Assembly: GCF_014596515.1 (NCBI RefSeq)
Contig: NZ_MSJQ01000215.1
Location: 1-33,634 of the forward strand
Length of the DNA: 33,634 bases
Reading direction: 5' to 3'
DNA from: Streptomyces sp. CBMA156
Lineage (GTDB): Bacteria; Actinomycetota; Actinomycetes; Streptomycetales; Streptomycetaceae
Part shown: positions 1-8,554 of the stretch, piece by piece
Position numbering within the stretch: position 1 is the first letter of the stretch
Layout: the number at the start of each line of letters is the position of its first letter
Program-made: the position numbers and the translations under genes
The notes under the pieces: model-generated
Seen by the model: only the letters and a program-made list of their open reading frames with translations
What the model was told of the DNA's origin: nothing
The model's database searches: none

Positions 1-365
1 ACACGGCGGCGTGCGGCGGCACGGCGCGGGAACACGGCCGGAGCGCACGCCCCCCAGTGATCCGGTCCTGGCAGCGCCAGCGAGCCGGTCCGGTACACCC
101 GCGGTGATCCGCCGCGGCACACCGCGCGACACACCCCCGAGAACGGCCCGCAGGCCCACCCTCCGTACGGGACCGCCGTACGGACCGTAGCCGCGCCGGG
201 CACCCGGCGGCTATCGTGCTCGACGGCGGGCGCCCCTGCGGGACGCCGCTCCGATTGCGTGTCCACACCCTCCCGCCGGACCACCCCCCGACCGGGCGGT
301 CCGGCGCGCCGCCCGTGGCCCGAGCCGTGCCCGGCGGCCCCCGACGCAGCGAGGAGACACCGAGC
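1..365. other. Left-edge region without a recognisable gene
   Basis: I see no convincing coding region here on either strand; the open frames have no ribosome binding site and no recognisable protein content. It contains two copies of the 8-bp palindrome CCGTACGG (163-170 and 176-183). The last bases (about 350-365, GAGGAG) form the ribosome binding site of the aldehyde dehydrogenase. The promoter of that gene probably lies here, but I cannot place it. Confidence 0.5.
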
Positions 366-1889
366 ATGACCGTCTACCAGCCCCCCGGCACCCCCGGCAG
401 CATCGTCGCCTACCGCTCCCGGTACGAGCACTGGATCGGCGGCGGATGGACGCCCCCGGTGCGCGGCGAGTACTTCGGCAACCCGACCCCGGTCACCGGC
501 GAGGTGTTCACCGAGGTCGCCCGCGGCACCGCCGAGGACGTCGAGGCCGCCCTGGACGCGGCCCACGCCGCCGCCCCCGCCTGGGGCCGCACCCCGGTCG
601 CCGAGCGGGCGCAGGTGCTGCTGCGGCTCGCCGACCGGATCGAGGCCAACCTGGAGCAGCTGGCCGTCGCGGAGAGCTGGGAGAACGGCAAGCCGGTGCG
701 CGAGACGCTGGCCGCCGACCTCCCGCTCGCCGTCGACCACCTGCGCTACTTCGCCGGTGCGCTGCGCGCCCAGGAGGGCAGCCTCTCCCAGCTGGACGAG
801 GACACCGTGGCGTACCACTTCCACGAGCCGCTGGGCGTGGTCGGCCAGATCATCCCGTGGAACTTCCCGATCCTGATGGCGATCTGGAAGCTCGCCCCGG
901 CGCTCGCGGCCGGCAACGCGGTGGTGCTCAAGCCCGCCGAGCAGACCCCGGCCTCGGTGCTGCTGCTCGCCGAGCTGACCGCCGACCTGCTGCCGCCCGG
1001 CGTACTCAACATCGTCACCGGCTTCGGCGAGGAGGCCGGCGCCCCGCTGGCCGCCAGCCCCCGGATCCGCAAGCTCGCCTTCACCGGCGAGACCACCACC
1101 GGCCGGCTGATCGCCCGCTCGGCGGCCGACAACCTGATCCCGGTCACGCTGGAACTCGGCGGCAAGAGCCCCAACCTGTTCTTCGCGGACGTCGCCGCCG
1201 ACTCGGACGCCTTCTACGACAAGGCCGTCGAGGGCTTCGCGATGTTCGCGCTCAACCAGGGCGAGGTCTGCACCTGCCCCAGCCGCGCGCTGATCGAATC
1301 GTCGATCTACGAGCGGCTGCTGGCCGACGGCCTCGACCGGGTGCGGGCGATGCGCCAGGGCGACCCGCTGGACACCGAGACCCAGGTCGGCGCGCAGGCC
1401 AGCGTGGAGCAGCTGAAGAAGATCCTCTCGTACTTCGAGATCGGCCGGGACGAGGGCGCCAAGATCCTGGTGGGCGGCGAGCGGGCCGACCTCGACGGCG
1501 CGCTGGCCGGCGGGTACTACGTGACGCCGACGGTCTTCGAGGGCGACAACGCGATGCGGGTCTTCCAGGAGGAGATCTTCGGCCCGGTCGTCTCGGTCAC
1601 CCGCTTCGACGGCTTCGACCAGGGCGTCACCCTCGCCAACGACACCCAGTACGGGCTCGGCGCGGGCGTCTGGACCCGCAGCCTCAACACCGCCCACCGG
1701 GCCGGACGCGCCATCCAGGCCGGACGGGTCTGGACGAACTGTTACCACGCCTACCCGGCCCACGCGGCCTTCGGCGGCTACAAGAACTCCGGCATCGGGC
1801 GGGAGAACCACAAGGCGCTGCTGGAGCACTACCAGCAGACCAAGAACCTGCTGGTCAGCTACTCCCCCGACGCGGTCGGCTTCTTCTAG
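366..1889 (+). CDS. Aldehyde dehydrogenase (NAD(P)-dependent, ExaC/AcoD-like)
   Basis: Predicted to oxidise an aldehyde to its carboxylic acid in the cytoplasm using NAD(P)+. The 507-residue protein has the standard family length. Visible motifs are PWNFP with the oxyanion-hole Asn166, the general-base Glu263 in LELGGKSPN, and the catalytic Cys302 in GEVCTCPSR. The GEVCTCPSR form and the N-terminus resemble acetaldehyde dehydrogenases of the ExaC/AcoD branch, so acetaldehyde or another short aldehyde is the likeliest substrate, but this is inference. I chose the ATG at 366 because GAGGAG precedes it at a good distance and homology begins just after; an in-frame upstream extension (from 216) is low-complexity. 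The gene stands alone and ends in a strong hairpin about 50 bases downstream. Confidence 0.93.
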   Translation: MTVYQPPGTPGSIVAYRSRYEHWIGGGWTPPVRGEYFGNPTPVTGEVFTEVARGTAEDVEAALDAAHAAAPAWGRTPVAERAQVLLRLADRIEANLEQLAVAESWENGKPVRETLAADLPLAVDHLRYFAGALRAQEGSLSQLDEDTVAYHFHEPLGVVGQIIPWNFPILMAIWKLAPALAAGNAVVLKPAEQTPASVLLLAELTADLLPPGVLNIVTGFGEEAGAPLAASPRIRKLAFTGETTTGRLIARSAADNLIPVTLELGGKSPNLFFADVAADSDAFYDKAVEGFAMFALNQGEVCTCPSRALIESSIYERLLADGLDRVRAMRQGDPLDTETQVGAQASVEQLKKILSYFEIGRDEGAKILVGGERADLDGALAGGYYVTPTVFEGDNAMRVFQEEIFGPVVSVTRFDGFDQGVTLANDTQYGLGAGVWTRSLNTAHRAGRAIQAGRVWTNCYHAYPAHAAFGGYKNSGIGRENHKALLEHYQQTKNLLVSYSPDAVGFF

Positions 1890-1938
1890 GCCCGTCCCGC
1901 CCGGGCGGGCTCCCGCCGGGGGTCCCTGGTGCGAAAGC

Positions 1939-1968
1939 GGAGTGGGAGGCCCGAGGGCCTCCCACTCC
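1939..1968. terminator. Rho-independent-type hairpin after the aldehyde dehydrogenase
   Basis: A perfect 13-bp stem (1939-1951 with 1956-1968) closes a 4-base loop, 50 bases after the stop codon. The stem begins GGAGTGGGAGGCC. Only TT follows, as is usual for actinomycete terminators. Two near copies of this hairpin occur at 23319-23355 and 24985-25015. Confidence 0.8.
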
Positions 1969-2144
1969 TTCGCCACTCCCCGTGGCGGGCTCCGGGGGCG
2001 AACCGCCTGTTCCGGGGATCAAAGCACATGAATGCGGCCGATTCACCGACGCGCCGCCGACATGCCGCCGACATGCCCGGACGGCCCGCGCGAACGCCGT
2101 AGAACAGGACTCCCCCGACCCGTCGCCCTCTCCGGGAGTCCCCC

Positions 2145-2468
2145 GTGACCATCGCCGCCGCCAACCTCAGCGACCCCGTCGTCCGCGCCGTCGTCACCGC
2201 GATCAACGCGGGCGACCGAGCCGCCTTCGTCGGGCTGCTCACCGAGGACGCGACCATGTCCGACGACGGCTCCGACCGGGACCTGCCCGACTGGATCGAC
2301 CGTGAGATCTTCACCGCCCACGGCCGGATGAACGTCCAGACCGAATCGGACGGCGGCCGCGCACTGGTCGCCACCTTCACCAACGACACCTGGGGCGAGA
2401 TGCGCACCGCCTGGCGCTTCACCGTCGACGCCGGGAAGGTCACCCGCTTCGAGACCGGCCAGGCCTGA
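2145..2468 (+). CDS. Small NTF2-like / SnoaL-like protein
   Basis: A 107-residue protein starting at GTG, with GGGAG about 7 bases upstream. The sequence shows an N-terminal helix followed by ...INAGDRAAFVGLLTEDATMSDDGS... and a C-terminal ...WRFTVDAGKVTRFETGQ. This is the pattern of one-domain NTF2/SnoaL-like proteins, whose cone-shaped fold binds small ligands or has isomerase/cyclase activity. No catalytic residues can be assigned. It has no obvious operon partner: the aldehyde dehydrogenase upstream is separated by a terminator, and the next gene converges on it with its stop only 2 bases away. Function is unknown beyond the fold. Confidence 0.8.
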   Translation: MTIAAANLSDPVVRAVVTAINAGDRAAFVGLLTEDATMSDDGSDRDLPDWIDREIFTAHGRMNVQTESDGGRALVATFTNDTWGEMRTAWRFTVDAGKVTRFETGQA

Positions 2469-2470
2469 GG

Positions 2471-3694
2471 CTACCGGTCGAGCCCCAGGCACCCCCGCAC
2501 CGCGCGGATCAGGTTCCGCGAGCGGACGTCCCCGGTGACGCCCGGCTGCATGCCGTTGGTGACGTAGCCGAAGCCCAGCCCCAGCTCCGGGTCGGCGAAG
2601 CCCAGCGAACCGCCCCGCCCCGGGTGGCCGAAGCTCGCCGGGGAGGCCATCGGCGCGGTCGGGCCGTGCCGCCAGAAGCCGAGGCCGAAGGTCGAGTTGA
2701 CGATCAGCACCCGGTCCGGGCCGCTCACCACGGGACCGACCGCGCGGGCCAGCACCTCGGGGCCGAGCAGCGGCGGCAGCAGCGCACCGGAGCCGTCCGT
2801 ACGGTCGGCCGCGCCGATCAGCGCCGCGTAGAACCGGGCCAGCGACCGGGCGGTGCCGATGCCTCCGGCGCCGGGGATCTCGGCGGCCTGCACCGCCGGG
2901 TCGTTGAGGTCCACCCCGGGACGCACCGAGGCGAAGGAGCGGGCGGTCAGCGAGGCCGGGTCCTGGTAGGCGTCCCGGACCGACTGCTTGGGCCGCAGCC
3001 GCAGCCCGCTCGGACCGGTCCTGGCCGCCTCCGGAGCCGGCAGGTCGACCAGCCTGCCGACCCTGGGGGCCACGCCGGCCGGCAGCCCGATCCACAGGTC
3101 CAGCCCGAGCGGCCCGGCGACCTCCTCCGCGAAGTACCGGCCTGCCGTCCGGCCGCTCACCCGCCGCACCACCTCCCCGACCAGCCAGCCGAAGGTGTAG
3201 GGGTGGTAGCCGTGCGCGGTGCCCGGTTCCCAGGCGGGCGCCTGCGCGGCGACCGCGGCGGCCGCGCGCTCCCAGGTGAGCACGTCCTCCAGCCGCAGCG
3301 GCACGTCCAGCGCGGGCACCCCGGCCTGGTGCGAGAGCAGCCAGCGCACCGGCACCGCGCCCTTGCCCGCCGCCGCGAACTCCGGCCAGTACGAGGCCGC
3401 GGGGGCGTCCAGGTCGAGCAGTCCGCGCTCGGCGAGCAGCAGCGCGGTGGTCGCGGTCAGACCCTTGGTGACCGAGCGCAGCACCTGCGCGGTGTCCGCC
3501 GTCCACGGCACCGCGGGGGCCGGCCTGCCGCCGACCTCGGGACGGGCGTCGCCGCCCCACAGGTCGACCACCTTGCGACCGCGCACGTACAGCGCGAAGG
3601 CCGCGCCCAGTTCGCCGTAGTCGGCGAAGTTCCGTACGAAGGCCGCCCGTACGGGCTCGAACCCTTCGGCCGTCTCGCCCCAGACCTCCACCAC
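2471..3694 (-). CDS. Serine hydrolase, beta-lactamase/EstB-like family
   Basis: A cytoplasmic-looking serine hydrolase of the class C beta-lactamase fold (esterase EstB / carboxypeptidase group). The nucleophile motif SxxK is SVTK (Ser74-Lys77 with the start used here), and the YxN-position motif is YHP at about residue 163 (GYHPYTFGWLVGE). No signal peptide is seen. The 407 residues match EstB-like esterases better than periplasmic lactamases. The frame stays open up to 3748, but GAGGA lies 8-9 bases before the GTG at 3694 and homology begins there, so I prefer 3694. The substrate cannot be deduced. It is divergent from the NUDIX gene, and the shared 120-base region holds two palindromes that may be operators. 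Confidence 0.88.
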   Translation of the reverse strand: MVEVWGETAEGFEPVRAAFVRNFADYGELGAAFALYVRGRKVVDLWGGDARPEVGGRPAPAVPWTADTAQVLRSVTKGLTATTALLLAERGLLDLDAPAASYWPEFAAAGKGAVPVRWLLSHQAGVPALDVPLRLEDVLTWERAAAAVAAQAPAWEPGTAHGYHPYTFGWLVGEVVRRVSGRTAGRYFAEEVAGPLGLDLWIGLPAGVAPRVGRLVDLPAPEAARTGPSGLRLRPKQSVRDAYQDPASLTARSFASVRPGVDLNDPAVQAAEIPGAGGIGTARSLARFYAALIGAADRTDGSGALLPPLLGPEVLARAVGPVVSGPDRVLIVNSTFGLGFWRHGPTAPMASPASFGHPGRGGSLGFADPELGLGFGYVTNGMQPGVTGDVRSRNLIRAVRGCLGLDR

Positions 3695-3755
3695 GCGCGC
3701 CGTCCTCGACCAGTTCCGCTGCTTCTCGTGCCATGCACGTTCGACCACGATCCCC

Positions 3756-3787
3756 TTCGACCGAAACCGGACCGAAATTCGATCGAA
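3756..3787. promoter_or_regulatory. Pair of TTCGAYCGAA palindromes in a divergent promoter region
   Basis: TTCGACCGAA (3756-3765, one mismatch from a perfect palindrome) and TTCGATCGAA (3778-3787, perfect) lie 22 bases apart start to start, about two helical turns. They sit between the serine hydrolase and the NUDIX gene, just upstream of the likely -10 element TAACCT (3804-3809). The spacing suggests cooperative binding of a dimeric repressor; no binding protein can be named. Confidence 0.4.
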
Positions 3788-3816
3788 CCGAGCGCCGAAA
3801 CCCTAACCTGTCCACC

Positions 3817-4326
3817 ATGACCAACCCTGCCGAAGAACTCCTGGACGTCGTCGACGAGCACGACCGCGTGATCGGGACCGCCCTGCGCGGCGAGGTGTAC
3901 CGGCGCGGGCTCACCCACCGCTGCGTCTTCATCCTGGTCCGCGACCCGGCCGGGCGGATCTTCGTCCACCGCCGTACCGACACCAAGCTGTTCGCCCCCG
4001 GCGCGTACGACATGTTCGTCGGCGGAGTGGTCGGCTCCGGCGAGACCTACGTCGAAGCCGCCGTCCGCGAGGCCGAGGAGGAACTCGGCGTCCAGGGCAT
4101 CGCCCCGCGCCCGCTCTTCAAGTTCCTCTTCGAGCAGGACCGGCTCTCCTGGTGGTTCGACATGTACGAGGCCGAGTGGGACGGCCCGGTCTCCCCCCAG
4201 CAGTCCGAGGTCGCCTGGCACGCCTGGCTCACCGCCGCCGAACTCGACGACCGCCTCGCCCGTGACGCCTTCGTCCCCGACGGCCTGGAGGCCTACCGCC
4301 GCTACCTGGACCTCCGGGCGGCATAG
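3817..4326 (+). CDS. NUDIX hydrolase (YfcD-like)
   Basis: A 169-residue Nudix protein, predicted to hydrolyse a nucleoside-diphosphate-linked substrate. The complete Nudix box is present: Gly70, Glu76, Arg84-Glu85, Glu88-Glu89 and Gly91, fitting GX5EX7REUXEEXGU. The N-terminus ...ELLDVVDEHDRVIG and HRCVFILVRDPAGRIFVHRR resembles the E. coli YfcD group, which is related in sequence to type I isopentenyl diphosphate isomerase; the actual substrate is unknown. The ATG at 3817 has no ribosome binding site, but TAACCT lies 7 bases upstream as a possible -10 element, so the mRNA is probably leaderless. A longer in-frame start at 3733 gives a non-homologous N-terminus and is rejected. Confidence 0.9.
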   Translation: MTNPAEELLDVVDEHDRVIGTALRGEVYRRGLTHRCVFILVRDPAGRIFVHRRTDTKLFAPGAYDMFVGGVVGSGETYVEAAVREAEEELGVQGIAPRPLFKFLFEQDRLSWWFDMYEAEWDGPVSPQQSEVAWHAWLTAAELDDRLARDAFVPDGLEAYRRYLDLRAA

Positions 4327-4435
4327 GCCCACCCGGCCTCGGCGTTCGAGCCGGGGCCTGCGGGCGGGGGCCTGCCTGGGGAGCGGCGGCCCCCTGGCTC
4401 CACCGGAGGGCCATCGACGAACTAGGGTGGCGCGC

Positions 4436-5293
4436 ATGGCCTCCCGTACGCCGTCGCCGACGGCCGACCGCGCAGCTCGGACCTCCGCATCCGCCCGGGC
4501 GGCGGCGGGCGAACGGCCGCGTCGGCGGCTGAGCGTGGACGAGCGGCGGGAACAGCTGATCGCCGTGGCGCTGGAACTGTTCAGCCGGCGCCCGCCGGAG
4601 GAGGTGTCGATCGACGACATCGCCGCCGCGGCTGGTGCCTCCCGGCCGCTGGTGTACCACTACTTCCCCGGCAAGCAGGCGCTGTACGAGGAGTCGCTGC
4701 GGCGGGCCGGGCAGGAGCTGTCGGCCCGGTTCGAGGAGCGCATGGAGGGGCCGCTGTCGGAGCGGCTGTACCGGGTGATGGGCCGCTACCTGGACTTCGT
4801 GCAGAGCCACGGGCCCGGCTTCGCCGCACTGCTGCGCGGCGGCTCGGTGGCGGCCAGCGCGGGCACCTCGGCGGTGATCGACGACGTGCGGCGGGCCGCG
4901 CAGGAGCAGATCCTGGCCCATCTGGCCGTCCCCGCGCCGAGCGTCGGACTGCGGCTGACCGTCCGGGCCTGGATCGCCAACGCCGAGATCACCTCGCTGG
5001 AGTGGCTGGCCGAGCGCTCCGTGCCGCTGGAGGAGCTCCAGCTGCACCTGGTGCAGGAGTTCGTCGCGGCGCTCGCCCTCACCGCCGCCCGCGAGCCGGT
5101 GCTCGCGGCCGAACTGGCCTCCTTCTTCGCCGACGAGCGCCCGGACGGCCCGACCGGACGCCTGGTGCGGGACCTCGCCGGGCTGTTCGCCGTGCCGGGG
5201 ATCGTCGAGGCGGTCACCGCGCTTGCCGCGGACGCCCCGGAGGACGGGTCCGCGCAGGCCACCGGCGCCGCTGCCGGTGCCGTCTCCGAGTGA
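4436..5293 (+). CDS. TetR family transcriptional regulator
   Basis: A 285-residue DNA-binding repressor. A helix-turn-helix of TetR type spans about residues 39-83: ...LIAVALELFSRRPPEEVSIDDIAAAAGASRPLVYHYFPGK. The rest is helical, as expected for the ligand-binding and dimerisation domain. An Arg/Ala-rich tail of about 30 residues precedes the DNA-binding domain, and a low-complexity Ala/Gly tail ends the protein. The ATG at 4436 has no ribosome binding site, but TAGGGT (4423-4428) lies 7 bases upstream, suggesting a leaderless transcript. The ligand is unknown, and its targets may include the neighbouring genes. The preceding gene is on the same strand, 109 bases away. Confidence 0.92.
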   Translation: MASRTPSPTADRAARTSASARAAAGERPRRRLSVDERREQLIAVALELFSRRPPEEVSIDDIAAAAGASRPLVYHYFPGKQALYEESLRRAGQELSARFEERMEGPLSERLYRVMGRYLDFVQSHGPGFAALLRGGSVAASAGTSAVIDDVRRAAQEQILAHLAVPAPSVGLRLTVRAWIANAEITSLEWLAERSVPLEELQLHLVQEFVAALALTAAREPVLAAELASFFADERPDGPTGRLVRDLAGLFAVPGIVEAVTALAADAPEDGSAQATGAAAGAVSE

Positions 5294-5455
5294 CCGGGAG
5301 CGGTCGTCCGATTTGATCATCGGGTCATCCTGCGGTTCGGTCAGGACAGTGGGCTCTGATAGGAATGAGCCGGGATCTGACGACACGCCGCCGCGGCGGG
5401 CCCGGTCCCACCCGAACCACCGGCGGCAGACGGAGCAGAGCGGGGGGCTCACCAG

Positions 5456-7315
5456 GTGACCCAGGACGTCCAGTTCAGCGCGGAGACCAATCCCTTCGCG
5501 GCAGCGGAGCAGGTCTGCGCGACCCTCGGCACCCTCACCGACGCCCTCTTCGACGAGCAGACCTCCCGCCATCCGGCGGCCTCGCTGAGCGCCCCGCGGA
5601 CGGTCGAACACCCTGCCGCCGAGGCGCTGTTCGGCCTGCCGCTGGCCCCCAACGGCCCGGTGCACAGCGCCCTCGGCCGGCTCGGCACGGTCACCACCGC
5701 GGGCACCGCCCGTCCTGGCACCGGCGCGCGGCTCACCGACCGGGTGGTCGCCGCGCTCCAGACCCGCTACGGCGGCGGCGCGGTACGCGGTGCCATCGCC
5801 GACCGGGGCACCACCTCGGCCGCGCTCTTCCAGCTGCCGGTCACCGGCGAGTTCGCCGACGCCAAGCTGCGCCCGCCGTTCGCCCCGGCGCTGGCCGCGC
5901 TGGCGGCCGGGCAGCAGACCCGGCAGCCGGTCGAACTGCCCACCGGCGCGGGCACCGAGGTCCGGCTCGTCGTGCCGCCCGGCTTCCACGCACTGACCTC
6001 CCCCGGCGGCCCGCCCGGCGTCTCCGTCCGCACGGTGCCGCCGCTTCCCGACGACGCGGAGCGGACCGACGGTGCCGCCCCGGCCACCGTGGCGGCCGCC
6101 GAGGAACTGGCCCGGCACCTGGCCGAGGTCTCCGAGGAACTGTTCAGCGCCACCGGCCCGGAACCCCGGCGGGACTTCGCGGTGATCTCCGCCACCCTCG
6201 CCGACCTGGTCCGCGACGCGGGCGTCGTGTACGCCGGCGTCTGCGCCCTGGAGCTGGACGACCGTGCCTCGGACGCCTCCCTCGTCGTCTCGCTCGCCCG
6301 GCACCCGCTGCCGATCACCGCGCTCGCCACCGAACTGGCCACCGTCCGGCGGCACGCCGAGGTGTGGACCGTCCTGCTGCCGGCCGGGCCGGCCGCCGTC
6401 CTGGTCGAGGGCCGGACCGTCCCGGTGCCGGGGCCGCTGACCGCCGACGGGCAGCGGCGCTGGGTGGTCACCTCGGCCGTCCAGGCCTTCGTACCGCTGC
6501 CGGACGGCGGGACGGTGCTGTGCGCCCAGCTGTCCACGGCGCGGCCGGAGGACTGGGAGCTGTACACGGAGGCGTTCGCGGAGCTGCTGAAGAGCATCCA
6601 GTTCGGCTGGGACGGCGTACCCGCGCCGACCGCTGTGGCCGGCCACGTTCCGGCGCCTGCGCCTGCTCCTGCGCCTCTTCCGGTGTCGACGCGGGATTCC
6701 GCTCCGGCCGTCGAGGAGGTGCCGGAGGCGGAGGAGGTGCCGGTGCACCTGCGCGGCACGCCGGTACGGGTGCCTCCGGCGGACTTCAACCCCTTCGCGC
6801 CGGTCGCGGAGTTCTCCGCCGCCACCGAGGGCGATGCGGGGCCGGACGCCGGGGACCGGCTGAAGGGCACGCCGGTGATGATCCCGCCGCCGGACTTCAA
6901 CCCCTTCGCCTTCGGCGACCTCCCGGAGCTGTCGGGCGACGCGCCCGCCGCCCGTCCCGACGAGGCCGCTCCGGTCGCCGCGGTCGCCGACCCGTTCGGC
7001 ACCACGGTCGCGGGCGAGCAGAAGGCCGACCCGTTCGGCACCACCGTCTCCGCTCAGGGGCCGGCGGTCCCGCCGCCACCCTCGGTACCGCCGGTCATCC
7101 CGGCCCCTGCCCTGCCCGCCGCCGAAGCGGCCGCGCGGGGTCCGGAGCAGAGCGAGAGCGAGGAGGAGCCGGCCCCGCGCAAGGGCACTCCGGTGATGAT
7201 CCCGCCGCCGGACTTCAATCCCTTCGCCTTCGGAGGCCTTCCGGACCTGTCCGCGGCCGAACCGGAGCCGGCGGACGAGGCGGACGCCGAGCCGGAGAAC
7301 CGCCCGTTCGGCTGA
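5456..7315 (+). CDS. Unrecognised 619-residue protein with repeated GTPV...DFNPFA motifs
   Basis: I do not recognise the family. Residues about 1-415 look folded, with helices and strands; the segment ending ...VQAFVPLPDGGTVLCAQLSTARPEDW...LLKSIQFGW loosely resembles Mog1/PsbP-like or LpqN-like domains (weak impression). Residues about 420-619 are acidic, rich in Pro, Ala and Glu, and probably disordered. They carry three copies of a motif at residues 433-448, 470-490 and 576-596, the last two nearly identical (KGTPVMIPPPDFNPFAFG). Between them are two copies of ADPFGTTV (511-518 and 524-531). NPFA also appears at residues 12-15. There is no signal peptide or membrane segment. It starts at GTG 5456 with a weak G-rich upstream sequence. 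The context (a TetR gene upstream, a convergent GntR-TetR gene downstream) gives no function. Confidence 0.85.
   Translation: MTQDVQFSAETNPFAAAEQVCATLGTLTDALFDEQTSRHPAASLSAPRTVEHPAAEALFGLPLAPNGPVHSALGRLGTVTTAGTARPGTGARLTDRVVAALQTRYGGGAVRGAIADRGTTSAALFQLPVTGEFADAKLRPPFAPALAALAAGQQTRQPVELPTGAGTEVRLVVPPGFHALTSPGGPPGVSVRTVPPLPDDAERTDGAAPATVAAAEELARHLAEVSEELFSATGPEPRRDFAVISATLADLVRDAGVVYAGVCALELDDRASDASLVVSLARHPLPITALATELATVRRHAEVWTVLLPAGPAAVLVEGRTVPVPGPLTADGQRRWVVTSAVQAFVPLPDGGTVLCAQLSTARPEDWELYTEAFAELLKSIQFGWDGVPAPTAVAGHVPAPAPAPAPLPVSTRDSAPAVEEVPEAEEVPVHLRGTPVRVPPADFNPFAPVAEFSAATEGDAGPDAGDRLKGTPVMIPPPDFNPFAFGDLPELSGDAPAARPDEAAPVAAVADPFGTTVAGEQKADPFGTTVSAQGPAVPPPPSVPPVIPAPALPAAEAAARGPEQSESEEEPAPRKGTPVMIPPPDFNPFAFGGLPDLSAAEPEPADEADAEPENRPFG
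6752..7243 (+). repeat. Three coding repeats of a KGTPVMIPPPDFNPFA-type motif
   Basis: The repeat units start at 6752, 6863 and 7181 within the 619-residue protein gene. Units two and three are almost identical as protein and close at the DNA level; unit one is diverged (RGTPVRVPPADFNPFA). Linkers of about 20 and 85 residues separate them. A second short repeat, ADPFGTTV, lies at 6986-7009 and 7025-7048. Confidence 0.85.
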
Positions 7316-7373
7316 GCCGGAGCCGGGGTACCGCCGTGCACGGACGCGGCGAGCAGGCGGCAGCGAACAGGTG

Positions 7374-7433
7374 ACAGCCGACAGATTTCAGATAACAGAT
7401 TTCAGCGAACAAAAGATGAAATCTGTCGGCTGT
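7374..7433. terminator. Bidirectional hairpin between convergent genes, with nested repeats
   Basis: A perfect 17-bp inverted repeat (7374-7390 with 7417-7433) encloses 26 bases and lies between two converging stop codons (7315 and 7447), so it probably terminates both transcripts. The stretch 7380-7425 is unusually A/T-rich for this genome. ACAGATTTCAG is directly repeated (7381-7391 and 7395-7405). The outer blocks CAGCGAACA and GGTGACA reappear on the right in swapped order. Confidence 0.65.
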
Positions 7434-7446
7434 TCGCTGTCACCTG

Positions 7447-8484
7447 CTACCCGTCACCCCGCCGCTCGATCACCGAACCGACCCCGTCCAGCATCCGCGC
7501 CATCCCGAACTCGAACAGCGCCTCCAGGCTCATGTCGATCTCCGGCCCCCGGTTGAGCGCGTCGAACATCGGGAACTGCTCCGGATTCGCCATCAGCCGT
7601 TCGTGGTCCTCGTCGTCCACGCGCTCCATCCACTCGTCCGCGGACAATCCGCTGTCCTGCTCGGCCTGGGCCTCCCTCTCGAAGTGGACGGCCAGCCCGC
7701 ACACGAACGCCGCCAGGGCCACAGCCGTCTGGGCCATCTCCTCCCAGCTCAGCCCCCGCTCCGCCAGGACGGCCATCGACCGCTCGGTGTGCAGTGCGGC
7801 GTCCGGCGCCAGCACCGGACGGGTGAAGGACATCGTGGAGGCCAGCCACGGGTGCCGGCGGTAGATCCGCCACTGCAACCGGGCGACCGTCTCCAGCCCC
7901 TCCCGCCAGTCCGACGCCGGCGGCTCGGGCAGCGGCTGCTCGCCGAAGGCCATGTCCATCATGAACCGCAACAGCTCGTCCTTGCTGGGCACATGGCGGT
8001 AGAGCGACATCGTCGCGACCCCCAGCTCGGTCGCCACCCGGCGCATCGACAGCGCCGCCAGCCCCTCCTCGTCCGCCACCCGGACCGCCGTCACCACGAT
8101 CCGCTCCCGGGTGAGGTCGCGCTCGCCACCGGCCCCCACCCGCCGCGCCCCGGCGGGCTCGGCCAACAACCGGCCGTCCCCGTGCGCTGTCTGCTGCGGC
8201 ACCTCCCGCGACGGCCGTTGCGGCGCCGGCTGGGATTGCCTCGCCCGGCCCACCGCCGGCTCTGGCTTCCCGGCCACCACCGTGCCCACCCCCGGGACCG
8301 CCCGGACGAGCCCTTCCTCCCGCAGACGGTTCAGCACCTTGGTCGCCGTGGCCATCGCGACGCCCCACTCCCGGGTGATCCGCCGGGTGGAGGGCAGCCG
8401 AGCCCCCGGTGCCAACTCCCCCACCACGATGCGCCGTCGAAGCTCGGCCGCGATCCGCTCCGAGGGACTCCCGCTCTCAGTCAC
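7447..8484 (-). CDS. Fused GntR-TetR transcriptional regulator
   Basis: A 345-residue regulator with two different DNA-binding domains. Residues about 5-72 are a GntR-type winged helix (...LPSTRRITREWGVAMATATKVLNRLREEGLV...GVGTVV). A Pro/Arg/Gln-rich linker (73-122) follows. Residues about 123-178 are a TetR-type helix-turn-helix (...GLAALSMRRVATELGVATMSLYRHVPSKDELL), and the remainder resembles the tetracycline-repressor-like C-terminal ligand-binding domain. Such fusions are known in actinomycetes, often for drug or metabolite response, but the ligand here is unknown. It starts at GTG 8484. A dyad GGTTGA-N11-TCAACC lies 48-70 bases upstream and is a candidate operator. Confidence 0.9.
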   Translation of the reverse strand: MTESGSPSERIAAELRRRIVVGELAPGARLPSTRRITREWGVAMATATKVLNRLREEGLVRAVPGVGTVVAGKPEPAVGRARQSQPAPQRPSREVPQQTAHGDGRLLAEPAGARRVGAGGERDLTRERIVVTAVRVADEEGLAALSMRRVATELGVATMSLYRHVPSKDELLRFMMDMAFGEQPLPEPPASDWREGLETVARLQWRIYRRHPWLASTMSFTRPVLAPDAALHTERSMAVLAERGLSWEEMAQTAVALAAFVCGLAVHFEREAQAEQDSGLSADEWMERVDDEDHERLMANPEQFPMFDALNRGPEIDMSLEALFEFGMARMLDGVGSVIERRGDG

Positions 8485-8531
8485 CCAATCCCACCACCCA
8501 CCAACCGACCAACTGCCTCAGCATCGAACCT

Positions 8532-8554
8532 GGTTGAAACGCGAGGCATCAACC
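8532..8554. promoter_or_regulatory. Dyad GGTTGA-N11-TCAACC upstream of the GntR-TetR gene
   Basis: The half-sites 8532-8537 and 8549-8554 are perfect inverted repeats 17 bp centre to centre, in the 162-base region before the regulator gene. An autoregulatory operator is the simplest reading. The evidence is positional only. Confidence 0.35.

Noticed and set aside
446..2305. Long open frame (619 codons) overlapping the aldehyde dehydrogenase on the same strand
   Set aside because: It is the dehydrogenase read in a different frame: Arg/Pro/Gly-rich, no domain, and no ribosome binding site. High GC makes such shadow frames long.
2043..4013. 656-codon minus-strand open frame across the serine hydrolase and NUDIX genes
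   Set aside because: It is out of frame with the hydrolase, which has its own SxxK motif; the content is Gly/Arg-rich noise.
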